Assembly (NCBI GenBank): GCA_016926075.1
Contig: JAFGPG010000060.1
Span: 1-35,375 of the forward strand
Length of the DNA stretch: 35,375 nucleotides
Direction: 5' to 3'
DNA from: Methanomassiliicoccales archaeon
GTDB taxonomy: Archaea > Thermoplasmatota > Thermoplasmata > Methanomassiliicoccales > UBA472
Numbering within the stretch: position 1 is the stretch's first letter; every line of letters starts with the position of its first letter. Of the stretch, positions 1 through 9,875 are shown one piece after another. Under the pieces are notes generated by a model that saw only the letters and a program-made list of their open reading frames with translations, ran no database searches and was not told where the DNA came from. A program made the translations under genes and the position numbers.

Positions 1-380
<380 letters not shown>

Positions 381-500
381 GTTAAACAGGTTGCGTATTA
401 ACCCTCTTCCCGGGCCTTATTTTCAAAACCTACCATCAGGTGGAATGGTTTGCGTAGGATGTACCTGACCTCTTACCGGAAAAGACATTTGTCTGAAAGA

Positions 501-908
501 TCAGTAGGAGAACACGGTGTTGGTGGAGGTGGGCAGCTTGTCCCGTATCTCCTTGAGATGGGGGTAGAAGACCCTCATCTCGTCCTCCCTCTCCGGTTCC
601 CGGCCAATGAGCCGGGAGATGACCTTGACCTCCATGCGCCCCATGACCTTCCAGTATCCTTCCCCGTAGGAGGTGTCGGTCATGATGAGTATGGGCAGTT
701 TGAGATGGGCCGTCTCTTCCTCGTCGAGGATGCTGCTTAACAGCTGTAGCTCCTTACGGTCCAGTCTGTACTTCCTACCGTCCCTTCCCTGGTATGAGGG
801 GTCCGGGTCCTCGAGCAGGGCGCGTAGCGTCCTTCTCTTCACTGGGACGTGCTGGTTCATGTCGTTGAACAGCCTCTGCATGACCCGCTCGTTGAAGATG
901 TCGCTCAT
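501..908 (-). CDS. UPF0216 / DUF61 family protein
   Basis: 135 aa ORF; sequence such as RLFNDMNQHVPVKRRTLRALLEDPDPSYQGRDGRKYRLDRKELQLLSSIL matches my recollection of the archaeal UPF0216 family. A TATA-like element lies ~28 bp upstream of the ATG. Confidence 0.8.
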   Translation of the reverse strand: MSDIFNERVMQRLFNDMNQHVPVKRRTLRALLEDPDPSYQGRDGRKYRLDRKELQLLSSILDEEETAHLKLPILIMTDTSYGEGYWKVMGRMEVKVISRLIGREPEREDEMRVFYPHLKEIRDKLPTSTNTVFSY

Positions 909-1033
909 CCTGAATAAAAAGGGGAGGTACTCCTATATTTCTATTGAGGGTGCTCGAAAAGGGACAATCTATAATTACGCATCACTGGATATTCAACGAG
1001 CGATGAACGGCATGAGGTCCCAGGAGGAACTGG

Positions 1034-2311
1034 ATGAGTGATCTCCCAGCGCATGTCCAGGAGATGTTGGACACTCACCCCTGTTATAACGAGAGCGCGC
1101 ACCGGAAGTTCGCGCGCATGCACCTGCCGATCGCCCCTCGGTGCAACATCCAATGCAACTATTGCAACCGCAAGTACGATTGCATGAACGAATCGCGGCC
1201 GGGGGTCACCAGCGAGGTGCTGTCCCCCGAGGAGGCTATACACAAGATCCGTTATGTGAGGGAGAGGATACCCCAGCTCAGCGTCATCGGGGTGGCAGGC
1301 CCCGGGGATCCCTTGGCCAATGAGGAGACCTTCACCACCCTGGAGATGGTGAAGCGGGAATTCCCGGACCTCACACTGTGCCTGAGCACCAACGGCCTCA
1401 ACCTTCCCAAGGAGGTGGGGAGATTGAAGGACCTGGGCGTCAAGTTCATCACCGTCACCATCAACGCCGTGGATCCCGCAGTGGGCGAGAAGATGTACGA
1501 CTTCGTCATCTGGGACGGTAAGGTGCTACGAGGGAGGGCGGCCGCGGAGAGGTTGCTGACCAATCAGCTGGAGGGCATAAGGATGTGCACCGAGGCGGGC
1601 ATACTGGTCAAGGCTAACACGGTCATGGTGCCCACCATCAATGCCGATCACATCCCGGAGGTGGCCAAGAAGGTCAAGGAGCTCGGGGTCTACATACATA
1701 ACATCATTCCCCTCATCCCTGTCCCGGGGACCAAGTTCGCCGACATGCCCGCCCCCACACCCAAGGAGCGGAAGAGACTGCAGGACATGTGCGAGACCAA
1801 CATACGTCAGATGCGGCACTGTCGCTTCTGCAGGGCGGACGCCATCGGACTGCTGGACCACGACCGTTCCGCGGAGTTCGCCCATGTCACCTGCGGTCTC
1901 CAGGAACCTTCGGCAGCGGTGCCCTTGATCATGGAGATGGAGATGCGAAGCCGGTACAAGGTGGCCGTGGCCAGCTCCGACGGTTCCATGGTGGACCAGC
2001 ATTTCGGCCAGACCGAACGGTTCCTGCTCTACGAGATGGAGGATGGCAAACTGAGACCCGCGGGCAGCGTGACCGTCGACCCCCTCCTGGAAGAGCCGAT
2101 GTTCGGTGATAGACACCGTCTCAAGCTGCAGCGCATGGTCTCTTCGCTGTCCGGGGCGGACATCGTGCTGGCCTCGGATTTCGGGGAGAGAGCCGAGGAG
2201 GAGCTGCTGGCCAGAGGCATCAGGCCCTATCGGTATCGGGGGAAGGTGGAGGATGCCATACGCTGCGCGGTGAACGACCTGTTCCAGACCAGGGCCATGA
2301 TGTTCGAGTGA
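1034..2311 (+). CDS. nifB: NifB-type radical SAM protein with C-terminal NifX/NafY-like domain
   Basis: HPCYNESAHRKFARMHLPIAPRCNIQCNYCNRKYDCMNESRPGV (CxxxCxxC radical SAM signature in NifB context) and C-terminal VAVASSDGSMVDQHFGQTERFLLYE. SD aggagg precedes the ATG. Confidence 0.92.
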   Translation: MSDLPAHVQEMLDTHPCYNESAHRKFARMHLPIAPRCNIQCNYCNRKYDCMNESRPGVTSEVLSPEEAIHKIRYVRERIPQLSVIGVAGPGDPLANEETFTTLEMVKREFPDLTLCLSTNGLNLPKEVGRLKDLGVKFITVTINAVDPAVGEKMYDFVIWDGKVLRGRAAAERLLTNQLEGIRMCTEAGILVKANTVMVPTINADHIPEVAKKVKELGVYIHNIIPLIPVPGTKFADMPAPTPKERKRLQDMCETNIRQMRHCRFCRADAIGLLDHDRSAEFAHVTCGLQEPSAAVPLIMEMEMRSRYKVAVASSDGSMVDQHFGQTERFLLYEMEDGKLRPAGSVTVDPLLEEPMFGDRHRLKLQRMVSSLSGADIVLASDFGERAEEELLARGIRPYRYRGKVEDAIRCAVNDLFQTRAMMFE

Positions 2312-2315
2312 TGGC

Positions 2316-3893
2316 ATGAAGACGGCCAGGTTGCTGGTGGAATGCCTCAGGGAAGAGGGCGTGGAGCGCATCTTCGGCATCCCTGGGGAGGAGAACCTGG
2401 ACCTCATGGACGAGATCGAGGCCGGGGGACTGGAGTTCATCCTCACCAGGCATGAGCAGGCCGCGGCCTTCATGGCCGGGACCGTGGGACGTCTCACCGG
2501 AAGGCCGGGGGCGTGCCTGAGCACCCTGGGACCCGGGGCAACCAATCTGGTCACCGGGGTGGCCGACGCCTATCTGAGCAACTATCCCCTTGTTGCATTG
2601 GTGGCCCAGGCGGGGGAGGCCCGTCTTGACCCCCCCGAGAAACAGGTATTGGACCTGCTGGCCATGTTCCGTCCCCTGACCAAGGGGGTCATGGACCTGG
2701 GACTGCCGGACGAGGTGCCCATGATGGTCCGGAAGGCCTTCGCCCTGGCCACGGAGGAGCGTCAGGGACCGGTGATGCTTCAAGTGTCGGAGGACGTGAT
2801 GAAGAGGTCCGCGACCTCCTGGCCCATGACCCCGTCCGCCCCACTGAGGCGGGATGCCGAGCCGGACGATCTGGACGTCGTTCGCAAGGCCCTGCTGGAC
2901 CCCGGAAGATGTTTGGCCATCCTTGGTCATGGCGTCGTACGCGAAAGGGCGGTGCCCGAGGCCCGGACCTTCTGCGAGGCATGGAACCTTCCGACCGCCT
3001 GCACCTGGTTGGCCGCCGGGAGCATGCCCTTCGACCATCCCCTGAGCTTGGGAAGCATCGGCATGCGGGAGAGCGACCTGGTGAGGGACTGCTACGAGGA
3101 GGCGGAGACCGTCCTGTTGTTGGGATATGACGGCGCCGAGTTCCAGCCCCGCTACTGGAACCGGGGGAAGGAGAAGAGGGTGTTCTACATGGGGAGGGCT
3201 GGCCTGGGAAGGGTCAAGGACCTGAGGTTGGAGAGGGAGGTCCGGGGCGACCTTCCGGCCATCCTGCCCTCTCTGAGCCAGGGAGCGGCTCCCCGGGAGG
3301 ATTGGGGGCGGCCGTACCGTGCCAGGCTCTGTACCGAGCTGGAAAGGCCGGCCGGGGGGCCGAAGGGATTGGTCCAGGTCCTGCGCCGGCAAATGGGGCG
3401 CCAGGACATAGTGGTCAGCGACGTGGGCGCGCACCTCATCTGGATGGCGAAGTACTACCCCTCCTATGGGGAGAACACGCTCCTCCTTCAGAACGGGCTC
3501 ATCCCCATGGGAGCGGCCCTGCCCTCGGCCATCGCCGCCCGCCTGGTGATGCCGGAGAGGAAGGTGGTGGCGGTGGTGGGCGATGGAGGGTTCCTCATGT
3601 CCTCGGCGGAGATGGAGACCGCCAAGCGCCTGGGGATCGATCTGGTCGTCGTCATCTTCAACGACGGCGGGCTGGGGTTGATCAAGGAGCGCATGGAACG
3701 TTCCTTCGGGCGCAGCTCCAACACCCAGCTGGGCCTTCCGGACATACCTGCGTACGCCAGGTCATTCGGGGCGGAGGGCTACTCGGTGGACGTACCGGAG
3801 TTAGAGGCCGTGCTGGAGGACTGTTTGGCGCGCGACGCCCTGGCGGTGATCGACGTCCGTGTCGACTATTCCGATAACCGCTCGCTGTTCTGA
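2316..3893 (+). CDS. Thiamine-diphosphate-dependent enzyme, acetolactate synthase large-subunit-like
   Basis: FGIPGEENLDLMDEI, catalytic-Glu context TRHEQAAAFMAG, and ThDP motif GDGGFLMSSAEMETAKRLGIDLVVVIFNDGG. Starts 5 nt after nifB ends. Confidence 0.85.
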   Translation: MKTARLLVECLREEGVERIFGIPGEENLDLMDEIEAGGLEFILTRHEQAAAFMAGTVGRLTGRPGACLSTLGPGATNLVTGVADAYLSNYPLVALVAQAGEARLDPPEKQVLDLLAMFRPLTKGVMDLGLPDEVPMMVRKAFALATEERQGPVMLQVSEDVMKRSATSWPMTPSAPLRRDAEPDDLDVVRKALLDPGRCLAILGHGVVRERAVPEARTFCEAWNLPTACTWLAAGSMPFDHPLSLGSIGMRESDLVRDCYEEAETVLLLGYDGAEFQPRYWNRGKEKRVFYMGRAGLGRVKDLRLEREVRGDLPAILPSLSQGAAPREDWGRPYRARLCTELERPAGGPKGLVQVLRRQMGRQDIVVSDVGAHLIWMAKYYPSYGENTLLLQNGLIPMGAALPSAIAARLVMPERKVVAVVGDGGFLMSSAEMETAKRLGIDLVVVIFNDGGLGLIKERMERSFGRSSNTQLGLPDIPAYARSFGAEGYSVDVPELEAVLEDCLARDALAVIDVRVDYSDNRSLF

Positions 3894-3940
3894 GGGTCAG
3901 GGATTAAATATCCGGCGCTGCCTAAAAATTGGAGGTCAGC

Positions 3941-4417
3941 ATGGTCATCGGAAAGGCGACGTTCGCGGCGGGATGCTTCTGGGGGGTGGAGGCCACCTTC
4001 CAGAGCGTGGAAGGGGTGCTGGAGACCGAGGTGGGATACATGGGCGGTCATACCGAGTCCCCCACCTATCGAGAGGTGTGCACCGACCGTACCGGTCACG
4101 CCGAGGTGGTGCAGGTGACCTTCGACGATTCCCAGGTCAGCTACGCCCGTCTTCTGGAGGTGTTCTTCCGTTCCCATGACCCCACCCAGAGGAACCGGCA
4201 GGGCCCCGACGTGGGCACCCAGTATCGCAGCGCCATCTTCTATCACGACCAGAGGCAGAGGGAGGAGGCGGAGGCCTACAGAAAGGAGCTGGGGGCCTCC
4301 GGCAGATATCGCCGGCCCATCGTCACGAGCATTGAGCCGGCCGGGACCTTCTGGCGGGCCGAGGAGTACCATCAGAAGTACCTGCAGAGGAAGGGGCTGA
4401 CCTCATGCCGTCTTTGA
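3941..4417 (+). CDS. msrA: Peptide methionine sulfoxide reductase MsrA
   Basis: [31 protein letters not shown] active-site motif. The start is moved from 3929 (TTG) to ATG 3941 because ggaggt at 3931 looks like its SD. Confidence 0.92.
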   Translation: MVIGKATFAAGCFWGVEATFQSVEGVLETEVGYMGGHTESPTYREVCTDRTGHAEVVQVTFDDSQVSYARLLEVFFRSHDPTQRNRQGPDVGTQYRSAIFYHDQRQREEAEAYRKELGASGRYRRPIVTSIEPAGTFWRAEEYHQKYLQRKGLTSCRL

Positions 4418-4493
4418 GCTGGACCCTCTGCATGGAAGGCTCGACCCTGGACCATAACAATATACTTATAACGACCCAAGGATAACGCCAGCT

Positions 4494-7175
4494 ATGACCG
4501 GCTCAGAGTTCGACCTCGCTTTCTTCAAGGACAACGGGTTCCAGCGCAGGCGCTGTCCCAAGTGTCAGAGGTACTTCTGGAGCCTCGGCGATTGGGAGAC
4601 CTGTGGTGAGCCCCCTTGCGAGGAGTACACCTTCATCGGCAACTCTCCTATGAAGGAGCGGTTGACCTTGCACGAGATGCGGGAGGCCTATCTGAGCTTC
4701 TTCGAGAACAACGGCCACGGACGGGTCAAGCGCTATCCCATCGTGGCCCGCTGGAGGGATGACGTCTTCTTCACACAGGCCTCCATCTACGACTTCCAGC
4801 CCTGGGTGCTGAACGGGGTCATCGAACCGCCCTACAATCCCCTGACCATCTCCCAGACCTGCGTGCGTTTCAACGACATCGACAACGTGGGGAAGACCGG
4901 GCGGCACTTCACCTTCTTCGAGATGTGCGCCCATCATGCCTTCAACAAGAAGGACGGCCAGTTCATCTACTTCAAGGACCGTACCGTGGAACTCTGCCAC
5001 CGCCTCTTCACGGAGAGCCTGGGGACCGACCCCCTCAAGATGCGCTACATCGAGGAATGGTGGGAGGGAGGGGGGAATGCCGGTCCCTGCGTGGAGGTGA
5101 TATTGGACGGCGTGGAGGTGGCCACGCTGGTCTTCATGATGTACCGGGACACCCCGGAGGGGCGCAAGCCCATGGACATGACCGTGGTGGACACAGGCTA
5201 CGGACTGGAAAGGATGACCTGGGTCTCCCAGGGCGTTTCCTCCGCCTACGAGGCCGTCTTCGGTCCGGTGGTCACCTGGCTGAAGGACCTGGCCAAGGTC
5301 GGTCCGGACGAGCGCGTGCTCACGGAGTACAGCAAGGTGGCCGGGTCCACCAACATGAGGACAGCGGCCGACGTGCGCCGCATCAGGGAGACCACCGCGG
5401 AGCGCATGGGCATCGGCTATGACGAGCTGATGAGGACCATCGCCCCCCTGGAGGACATCTATGTCATATGCGATCACTCCCGGGCCCTCATGCTCATGCT
5501 CAACGATGGGGTGGTGCCCTCCAACGTCCGTGACGGTTACTTCGCCCGCATGCTGGTGCGGCGCGCGCTGCGTTCCATACGCTCGCTCGACCTGGACCTC
5601 AGGCTGGCCGAGGTCGTGGGACGCCAGATCGACCATTTCCAGGACATCTTCCCCGAGCTGGTCGGGAACCGCGAGGACGTTCTGAAGCTGGTGCAGGTGG
5701 AGGAGGACCGATACTTCGAGACCCTGGGAAGGGGAAAGCAGCTGGTGGGACGGCTGGTCAATGGGTTGGGGGAGGGGGAGAAGCTGCCCTTGGAGAAGCT
5801 CGTCGAGCTGTACGACTCCCACGGCCTGAACCCGGAGATCGCCAAGGAGTTCGCCCCGGAGCGGATCGACGTGCCGGACAACTTCTACATGCAGGTGGCG
5901 GCCAGGCACGAGAGACCGGAGGAGGAGGTCTCGGAGGTCAAGGAGCGCCCGGAGTCCATGCCCGAGACCCGTCTGCTCTATTACGAGGACCCGGAGCTCA
6001 CCGAGTTCGAGGCCACGGTCATGGAGGAGATAGACGGCGGCGTGGTCCTGGACCGGACCGCTTTCTACCCGGAGGGCGGCGGACAGGAATGGGACCTGGG
6101 CCTTCTGGACGGGAAGAGGGTCAGCCGGGTCATCAAGATCAAGACCACCGTGGTGCACTTCCTGGAAGGTGGGAACCCTCCCATCGGTTCCAAGGTCAAG
6201 GGGAGCATCGACCTGGAAAGGAGGCAGCAGCTCATGCGCCATCATACCGCCGCCCACCTCATAAACGGGGTGGCCAGGGGACTGTTCGGCAATCATATCT
6301 GGCAGGCTGGCGCGCACAAGGCGGTGGACCAGGCCCGTTTGGACGTGACCCACTTCGAGAACCTGAGCACCGAGCAGAGGGACCGGTTGGAGAGGGAGGT
6401 CAACCGGGTGGTCCTCAAGGACCTGCCCATCAGCATCCAGTTCATGCCGCGGGACGAGGCGGAGGCCAAGCATGGCTACCGGCTCTATCAGGGAGGGGCG
6501 GTGCCTGGCAAGATCATCCGCGTGGTGGACGTGAAGGGCCTGGACGCCGAGGCCTGCGGAGGCCTGCACTGCTCGCACACTGGGATGGTGGGCCCCGTGC
6601 GCATCGCCCGCACCAAGCGCATCCAGGACGGCGTGGTGCGCATCGAGTACACCGCGGGCATGGCCGCGGTGGCCGGCATGCAGAGCGACAAGCGCTTGGT
6701 GGAGGGGCTGGGGGACGAGCTCAACGTGCCCGCGGAGAAGCTGCCGGACATGGTGACCAAACTGGGGCAGGAACTACGCGAGCAGCGCAAGAGGCTGGAA
6801 CAGCTGTCCGCCGTCATCAATGAGATGAGGGTGAGGGAACTGTTGGAGGCCGCCGACCAGGTGGGGGAGGTCAGGGTGGTGGTCCATGAGGCCCCACCGG
6901 GCGAGGACCCTGACGAGATGTCCAAGCAGCTGTCCGCCATGCCCCGCACCGTGATCGTGATCGGGGTGCGGGGGGAGAAGGCCAAGCTCCTGGTGGCCCG
7001 TTCCGCGGACCTGAGTATGGACTGCCGCAAGGTCCTCAAGGCCATCATGGCCCCGATGGGGGGAGGGGGCGGGGGAAAACCGGACCACGCCCAGGGTGGT
7101 GGTGGTGACCCCCAGCTGCTGGAGGCGGCCTTGAAGCGGTCCCTGGACATCGTGTCCAGGGAGCTGTCCGAGTGA
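4494..7175 (+). CDS. alaS: Alanyl-tRNA synthetase (archaeal type)
   Basis: 893 aa; class II motifs (NPLTISQTCVRFNDIDNVGKTGRHFTFFEM), editing-domain HHTAAHLINGV and C-terminal GGGGGGKPDHAQGGG. TATA element near 4461-4470. Confidence 0.97.
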   Translation: MTGSEFDLAFFKDNGFQRRRCPKCQRYFWSLGDWETCGEPPCEEYTFIGNSPMKERLTLHEMREAYLSFFENNGHGRVKRYPIVARWRDDVFFTQASIYDFQPWVLNGVIEPPYNPLTISQTCVRFNDIDNVGKTGRHFTFFEMCAHHAFNKKDGQFIYFKDRTVELCHRLFTESLGTDPLKMRYIEEWWEGGGNAGPCVEVILDGVEVATLVFMMYRDTPEGRKPMDMTVVDTGYGLERMTWVSQGVSSAYEAVFGPVVTWLKDLAKVGPDERVLTEYSKVAGSTNMRTAADVRRIRETTAERMGIGYDELMRTIAPLEDIYVICDHSRALMLMLNDGVVPSNVRDGYFARMLVRRALRSIRSLDLDLRLAEVVGRQIDHFQDIFPELVGNREDVLKLVQVEEDRYFETLGRGKQLVGRLVNGLGEGEKLPLEKLVELYDSHGLNPEIAKEFAPERIDVPDNFYMQVAARHERPEEEVSEVKERPESMPETRLLYYEDPELTEFEATVMEEIDGGVVLDRTAFYPEGGGQEWDLGLLDGKRVSRVIKIKTTVVHFLEGGNPPIGSKVKGSIDLERRQQLMRHHTAAHLINGVARGLFGNHIWQAGAHKAVDQARLDVTHFENLSTEQRDRLEREVNRVVLKDLPISIQFMPRDEAEAKHGYRLYQGGAVPGKIIRVVDVKGLDAEACGGLHCSHTGMVGPVRIARTKRIQDGVVRIEYTAGMAAVAGMQSDKRLVEGLGDELNVPAEKLPDMVTKLGQELREQRKRLEQLSAVINEMRVRELLEAADQVGEVRVVVHEAPPGEDPDEMSKQLSAMPRTVIVIGVRGEKAKLLVARSADLSMDCRKVLKAIMAPMGGGGGGKPDHAQGGGGDPQLLEAALKRSLDIVSRELSE

Positions 7176-7203
7176 GCCGCCCCTGTCCCTGGTGGCAGGG
7201 AAT

Positions 7204-7212
7204 GCTTATATA
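7204..7212 (+). promoter_or_regulatory. TATA box upstream of the rps13 operon
   Basis: gcttatata; expected TSS about 25-30 nt downstream (~7233). Confidence 0.55.
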
Positions 7213-7214
7213 CA

Positions 7215-7302
7215 GGATAGGGATTGGCTTGTCCGACAGAATCGATACTGTTGAAGGGGTCCCTCATGAGAGGGACTTGTTCCCGGACCGGTAGCCCTAT
7301 CC
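7215..7302 (+). ncRNA. Putative structured RNA / cis-regulatory leader element upstream of rps13
   Basis: Nested stems read by eye: ggataggg 7215-7222 / ccctatcc 7295-7302; gtccg 7231-7235 / cggac 7284-7288; acag 7236-7239 / ctgt 7248-7251; gtccctc 7259-7265 / gagggac 7270-7276. No conventional T-arm. Confidence 0.4.
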
Positions 7303-7386
7303 GGAGATGGGAACTGCAAGACGCGCGCTTGAGCGCGGGGCGCACTTCGCGAGGGCGAGATACCGATTCACGATCATCAACGAGGG

Positions 7387-7875
7387 ATGTTCTTGGCTGA
7401 AGCGAAGGATACGAGCACTGAGGAGAAGGACGACTTCCGGTACATTGTCCGCATAGTGAACACGGACATCGATGGCAACAAGCCCACCGTGGTCGGTCTG
7501 CAGAGCATAAAGGGCGTGGGAAAGAGAGTGGCCGAGATCGTGGTCCAGAAGGCCGGGGTGGACCGCCTGGAGAAGATCGGGAACGTGGACGAGGCCAAGG
7601 TGGAGGAGATGACCAAGCTCATCGCCACCTATTCGGACTACGCCCCCACCTGGGCCATCAACCGCCAGCACGATTACGAGACCGGGGAGGACCAGCACAT
7701 AGTGGGCAATGACCTGGAGATCGTCCTCAAGGACGACCTCAACCGCCTGAAGATGATCAGATGCTATCGTGGTCTGCGCCATGAGACCGGGCACAAGGTA
7801 CGCGGTCAGCGCACCAGGTCCAACGGCCGGAAGGGACTGACCCTGGGCGTTTCCAAGTCCAGGCCGGGGAAGTGA
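7387..7875 (+). CDS. rps13: 30S ribosomal protein S13 (uS13)
   Basis: FRYIVRIVNTDIDGNKPTVVGLQSIKGVGKRVAEIV ... RGLRHETGHKVRGQRTRSNGRKG. An alternative start is TTG 7393 (gaggg SD with 6-nt spacer). Confidence 0.96.
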   Translation: MFLAEAKDTSTEEKDDFRYIVRIVNTDIDGNKPTVVGLQSIKGVGKRVAEIVVQKAGVDRLEKIGNVDEAKVEEMTKLIATYSDYAPTWAINRQHDYETGEDQHIVGNDLEIVLKDDLNRLKMIRCYRGLRHETGHKVRGQRTRSNGRKGLTLGVSKSRPGK

Positions 7876-7887
7876 GGGGGTTAGGAG

Positions 7888-8574
7888 ATGGGAGATCCTA
7901 AGTTTCCGAGGAGGAGCTTCGACACGCCGTCCCACCCCTGGCAGGGCGAGCGCATCAAGGAAGAGGCGCTGCTGGTCAAGGAGTACGGCCTGAAGAACAA
8001 GAAGGAGCTGTGGAAGGCCAAGACCGTTCTACGGAACCTGCGCAAGCAGTCCCGCGAACTGCAGGCCAGGTTGAGGACCGGCGAGCATCAGGCCAAGATG
8101 GAGACCGACAACCTGCTGCACAAGTGCGCCCGCATTGGCCTGCTGCCCATGGAGGGTACCAGGCTGGACGACGTGCTCGGCCTGCCGGACGTGGCCCTGC
8201 TGGAGCGCAGGCTGCAGACCGTAGTCTACCAAAAGGGTATGGCCAGCACCATGGGACAGGCCCGCCAGTTCATCGTGCACGGGCACGTGTGCATAGAGGA
8301 CCAGAAGGTCACCATCCCCGGGTACATCGTCACCCGCGACGACGAGGACAAGATCGTGATCAACCCCCGCTCCCCCATCGCTGACGAGATGCACCCCTTG
8401 AAGCAGGCCCAGAGGGAGGTCACCGAGGCCAGGGCCCAGAGGGAGGAGGCCGCCGAGTTCAAGAAGGAGATGGGCAAGAAGAAGTTCGTCAAGCACGTGC
8501 CCAAGGACGTGGAGGCAGCAGTGGAGGATGTTGAGGACGTTCCTGAGGAAAAGCCGACAGAGGAGGTGGAATAA
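7888..8574 (+). CDS. rps4: 30S ribosomal protein S4 (uS4)
   Basis: S4 core [54 protein letters not shown]. Confidence 0.96.
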   Translation: MGDPKFPRRSFDTPSHPWQGERIKEEALLVKEYGLKNKKELWKAKTVLRNLRKQSRELQARLRTGEHQAKMETDNLLHKCARIGLLPMEGTRLDDVLGLPDVALLERRLQTVVYQKGMASTMGQARQFIVHGHVCIEDQKVTIPGYIVTRDDEDKIVINPRSPIADEMHPLKQAQREVTEARAQREEAAEFKKEMGKKKFVKHVPKDVEAAVEDVEDVPEEKPTEEVE

Positions 8575-8957
8575 TGGGAAAATGGGGAATAGCCAACGTC
8601 TTCGCCAGCTATAACAACATCATCATCACCTTGACCGACGTGACCGGTGCCGAGACCATCACCAAGTGCACCGGGGGCATGGTGGTCAAGGCGGCCAAGG
8701 ACGAGTCCTCGCCGTACGCGGCCATGAGGGCCGCGGAGAAGGTGGCGGAGATCGCCAAGGAGAAGGGCATCGAGGGCATCCATGTCCGGGTGCGTGCCCC
8801 GGGCGGCAACCGTTCCACCTCCCCTGGGCCGGGGGCCCAGGCGGCCATTAGGGCATTGGCCCGTGCCGGGCTGAGGATAGGAAGGATCGAGGATGTCACC
8901 CCCATTCCGCATGACGGGACCAAGAAGAAGGGCGGACGAAGGGGCAGAAGGGTGTAA
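8574..8957 (+). CDS. rps11: 30S ribosomal protein S11 (uS11)
   Basis: [34 protein letters not shown] ... [23 protein letters not shown] junction with rps4. Confidence 0.97.
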   Translation: MGKWGIANVFASYNNIIITLTDVTGAETITKCTGGMVVKAAKDESSPYAAMRAAEKVAEIAKEKGIEGIHVRVRAPGGNRSTSPGPGAQAAIRALARAGLRIGRIEDVTPIPHDGTKKKGGRRGRRV

Positions 8958-8969
8958 AGAGGCGCCTTT

Positions 8970-9812
8970 ATGCAGATCAAGCTGAGCAAGGACCAGGAGA
9001 CCGAGACCTGGATCAAGTTCCTGATCACCGATGCCAGTCCGGAGAAGGTCAACGCCCTGCGCAGGGCGCTCATCATGGACGTCCCCAAGATGGCCATCGA
9101 TGACGTGGAGTTCCTGCTGGGATCCATCAGGGACGAGGACGGCAACGAGTACGAGAGCGTCAGCCCGGTCTTCGACGAGATCGTGGCCCATCGCCTGGGG
9201 CTGGTGCCCATACCCACGGACCTGGAGCTCTTCGGGTTCCGGGACCAGTGCTCCTGCGGAGGCGAGGGCTGCCCGAGCTGCACCATCATGTACAAGCTGG
9301 AGAAGCGCGGGCCCTGCGAGGTCTACTCCGGTGACCTGGACTCCCTGGGAGGTGACGCCTATCGCCCCAAGGACGAGCTCATCCCCATCGTGCGCCTGGG
9401 GGACAGACAGGGAATACTGGCCTATGCCACCGCCGAGCTGGGCACCGGTCGCATGCATGCCAAGTGGCAGGCCACCCACGGGGTGGGATACAAGTACCTC
9501 CCCAAGGTGACTATCGACCGGAGCAAGTGCGACAACGGCGGCAGCTGCATCAGGGTCTGCCCCGCCCATGTCATGGCCTACAAGGAACGTGAGGTGCAGG
9601 TGGTGGACAACGATGCCTGCATCCTGTGCCAGGACTGCGTTGAGGCCTGCCGCACAGGGGCCATCAAGGTGGAGAGCTCCGACCGTTCCTTCATCTTCGA
9701 GTTCGAGACCGACGGGTCCCTCAGCGCGCGGACGGCGCTGATCAAGGCCCTGGAATCGCTGGAGCGCACCTTCGATGACTTCCGGGAGAAGGTGGCCTCG
9801 CTGGAAGGCTGA
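8970..9812 (+). CDS. rpoD: DNA-directed RNA polymerase subunit D (Rpo3) with ferredoxin-like domain
   Basis: NALRRALIMDVPKMAIDDVEFLLGSIRDEDGNEYESVSPVFDEIVAHRLGLVPIPTDLE; Fe-S domain KCDNGGSCIRVCP...CILCQDCVEACRTGAI. Confidence 0.95.
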   Translation: MQIKLSKDQETETWIKFLITDASPEKVNALRRALIMDVPKMAIDDVEFLLGSIRDEDGNEYESVSPVFDEIVAHRLGLVPIPTDLELFGFRDQCSCGGEGCPSCTIMYKLEKRGPCEVYSGDLDSLGGDAYRPKDELIPIVRLGDRQGILAYATAELGTGRMHAKWQATHGVGYKYLPKVTIDRSKCDNGGSCIRVCPAHVMAYKEREVQVVDNDACILCQDCVEACRTGAIKVESSDRSFIFEFETDGSLSARTALIKALESLERTFDDFREKVASLEG

Positions 9813-9875
9813 GGCTGGGGGACGCTCCCCCCGATCCCTTTTCGATCGTTCCTCTTGTGTATGGAGCGTCCACGT

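Noticed and set aside
4503-6578. 691-aa minus-strand ORF opposite alaS
   Set aside because: Shadow ORF produced by high-GC third positions; the alaS frame has unmistakable motifs, and the antisense product is low-complexity (H/L/V/G/D rich).
7060-7110. G-rich repeat region (ggggggagggggcggggg)
   Set aside because: Explained by the Gly-rich motif GGGGGGKPDHAQGGGG near the C-terminus of AlaS.
7215-7302. Possible tRNA with long variable arm
   Set aside because: Closing stem and length are tRNA-like, but there is no T-arm (GGTTCRANTCC-like) and no sensible anticodon arm; kept only as a structured-RNA candidate.
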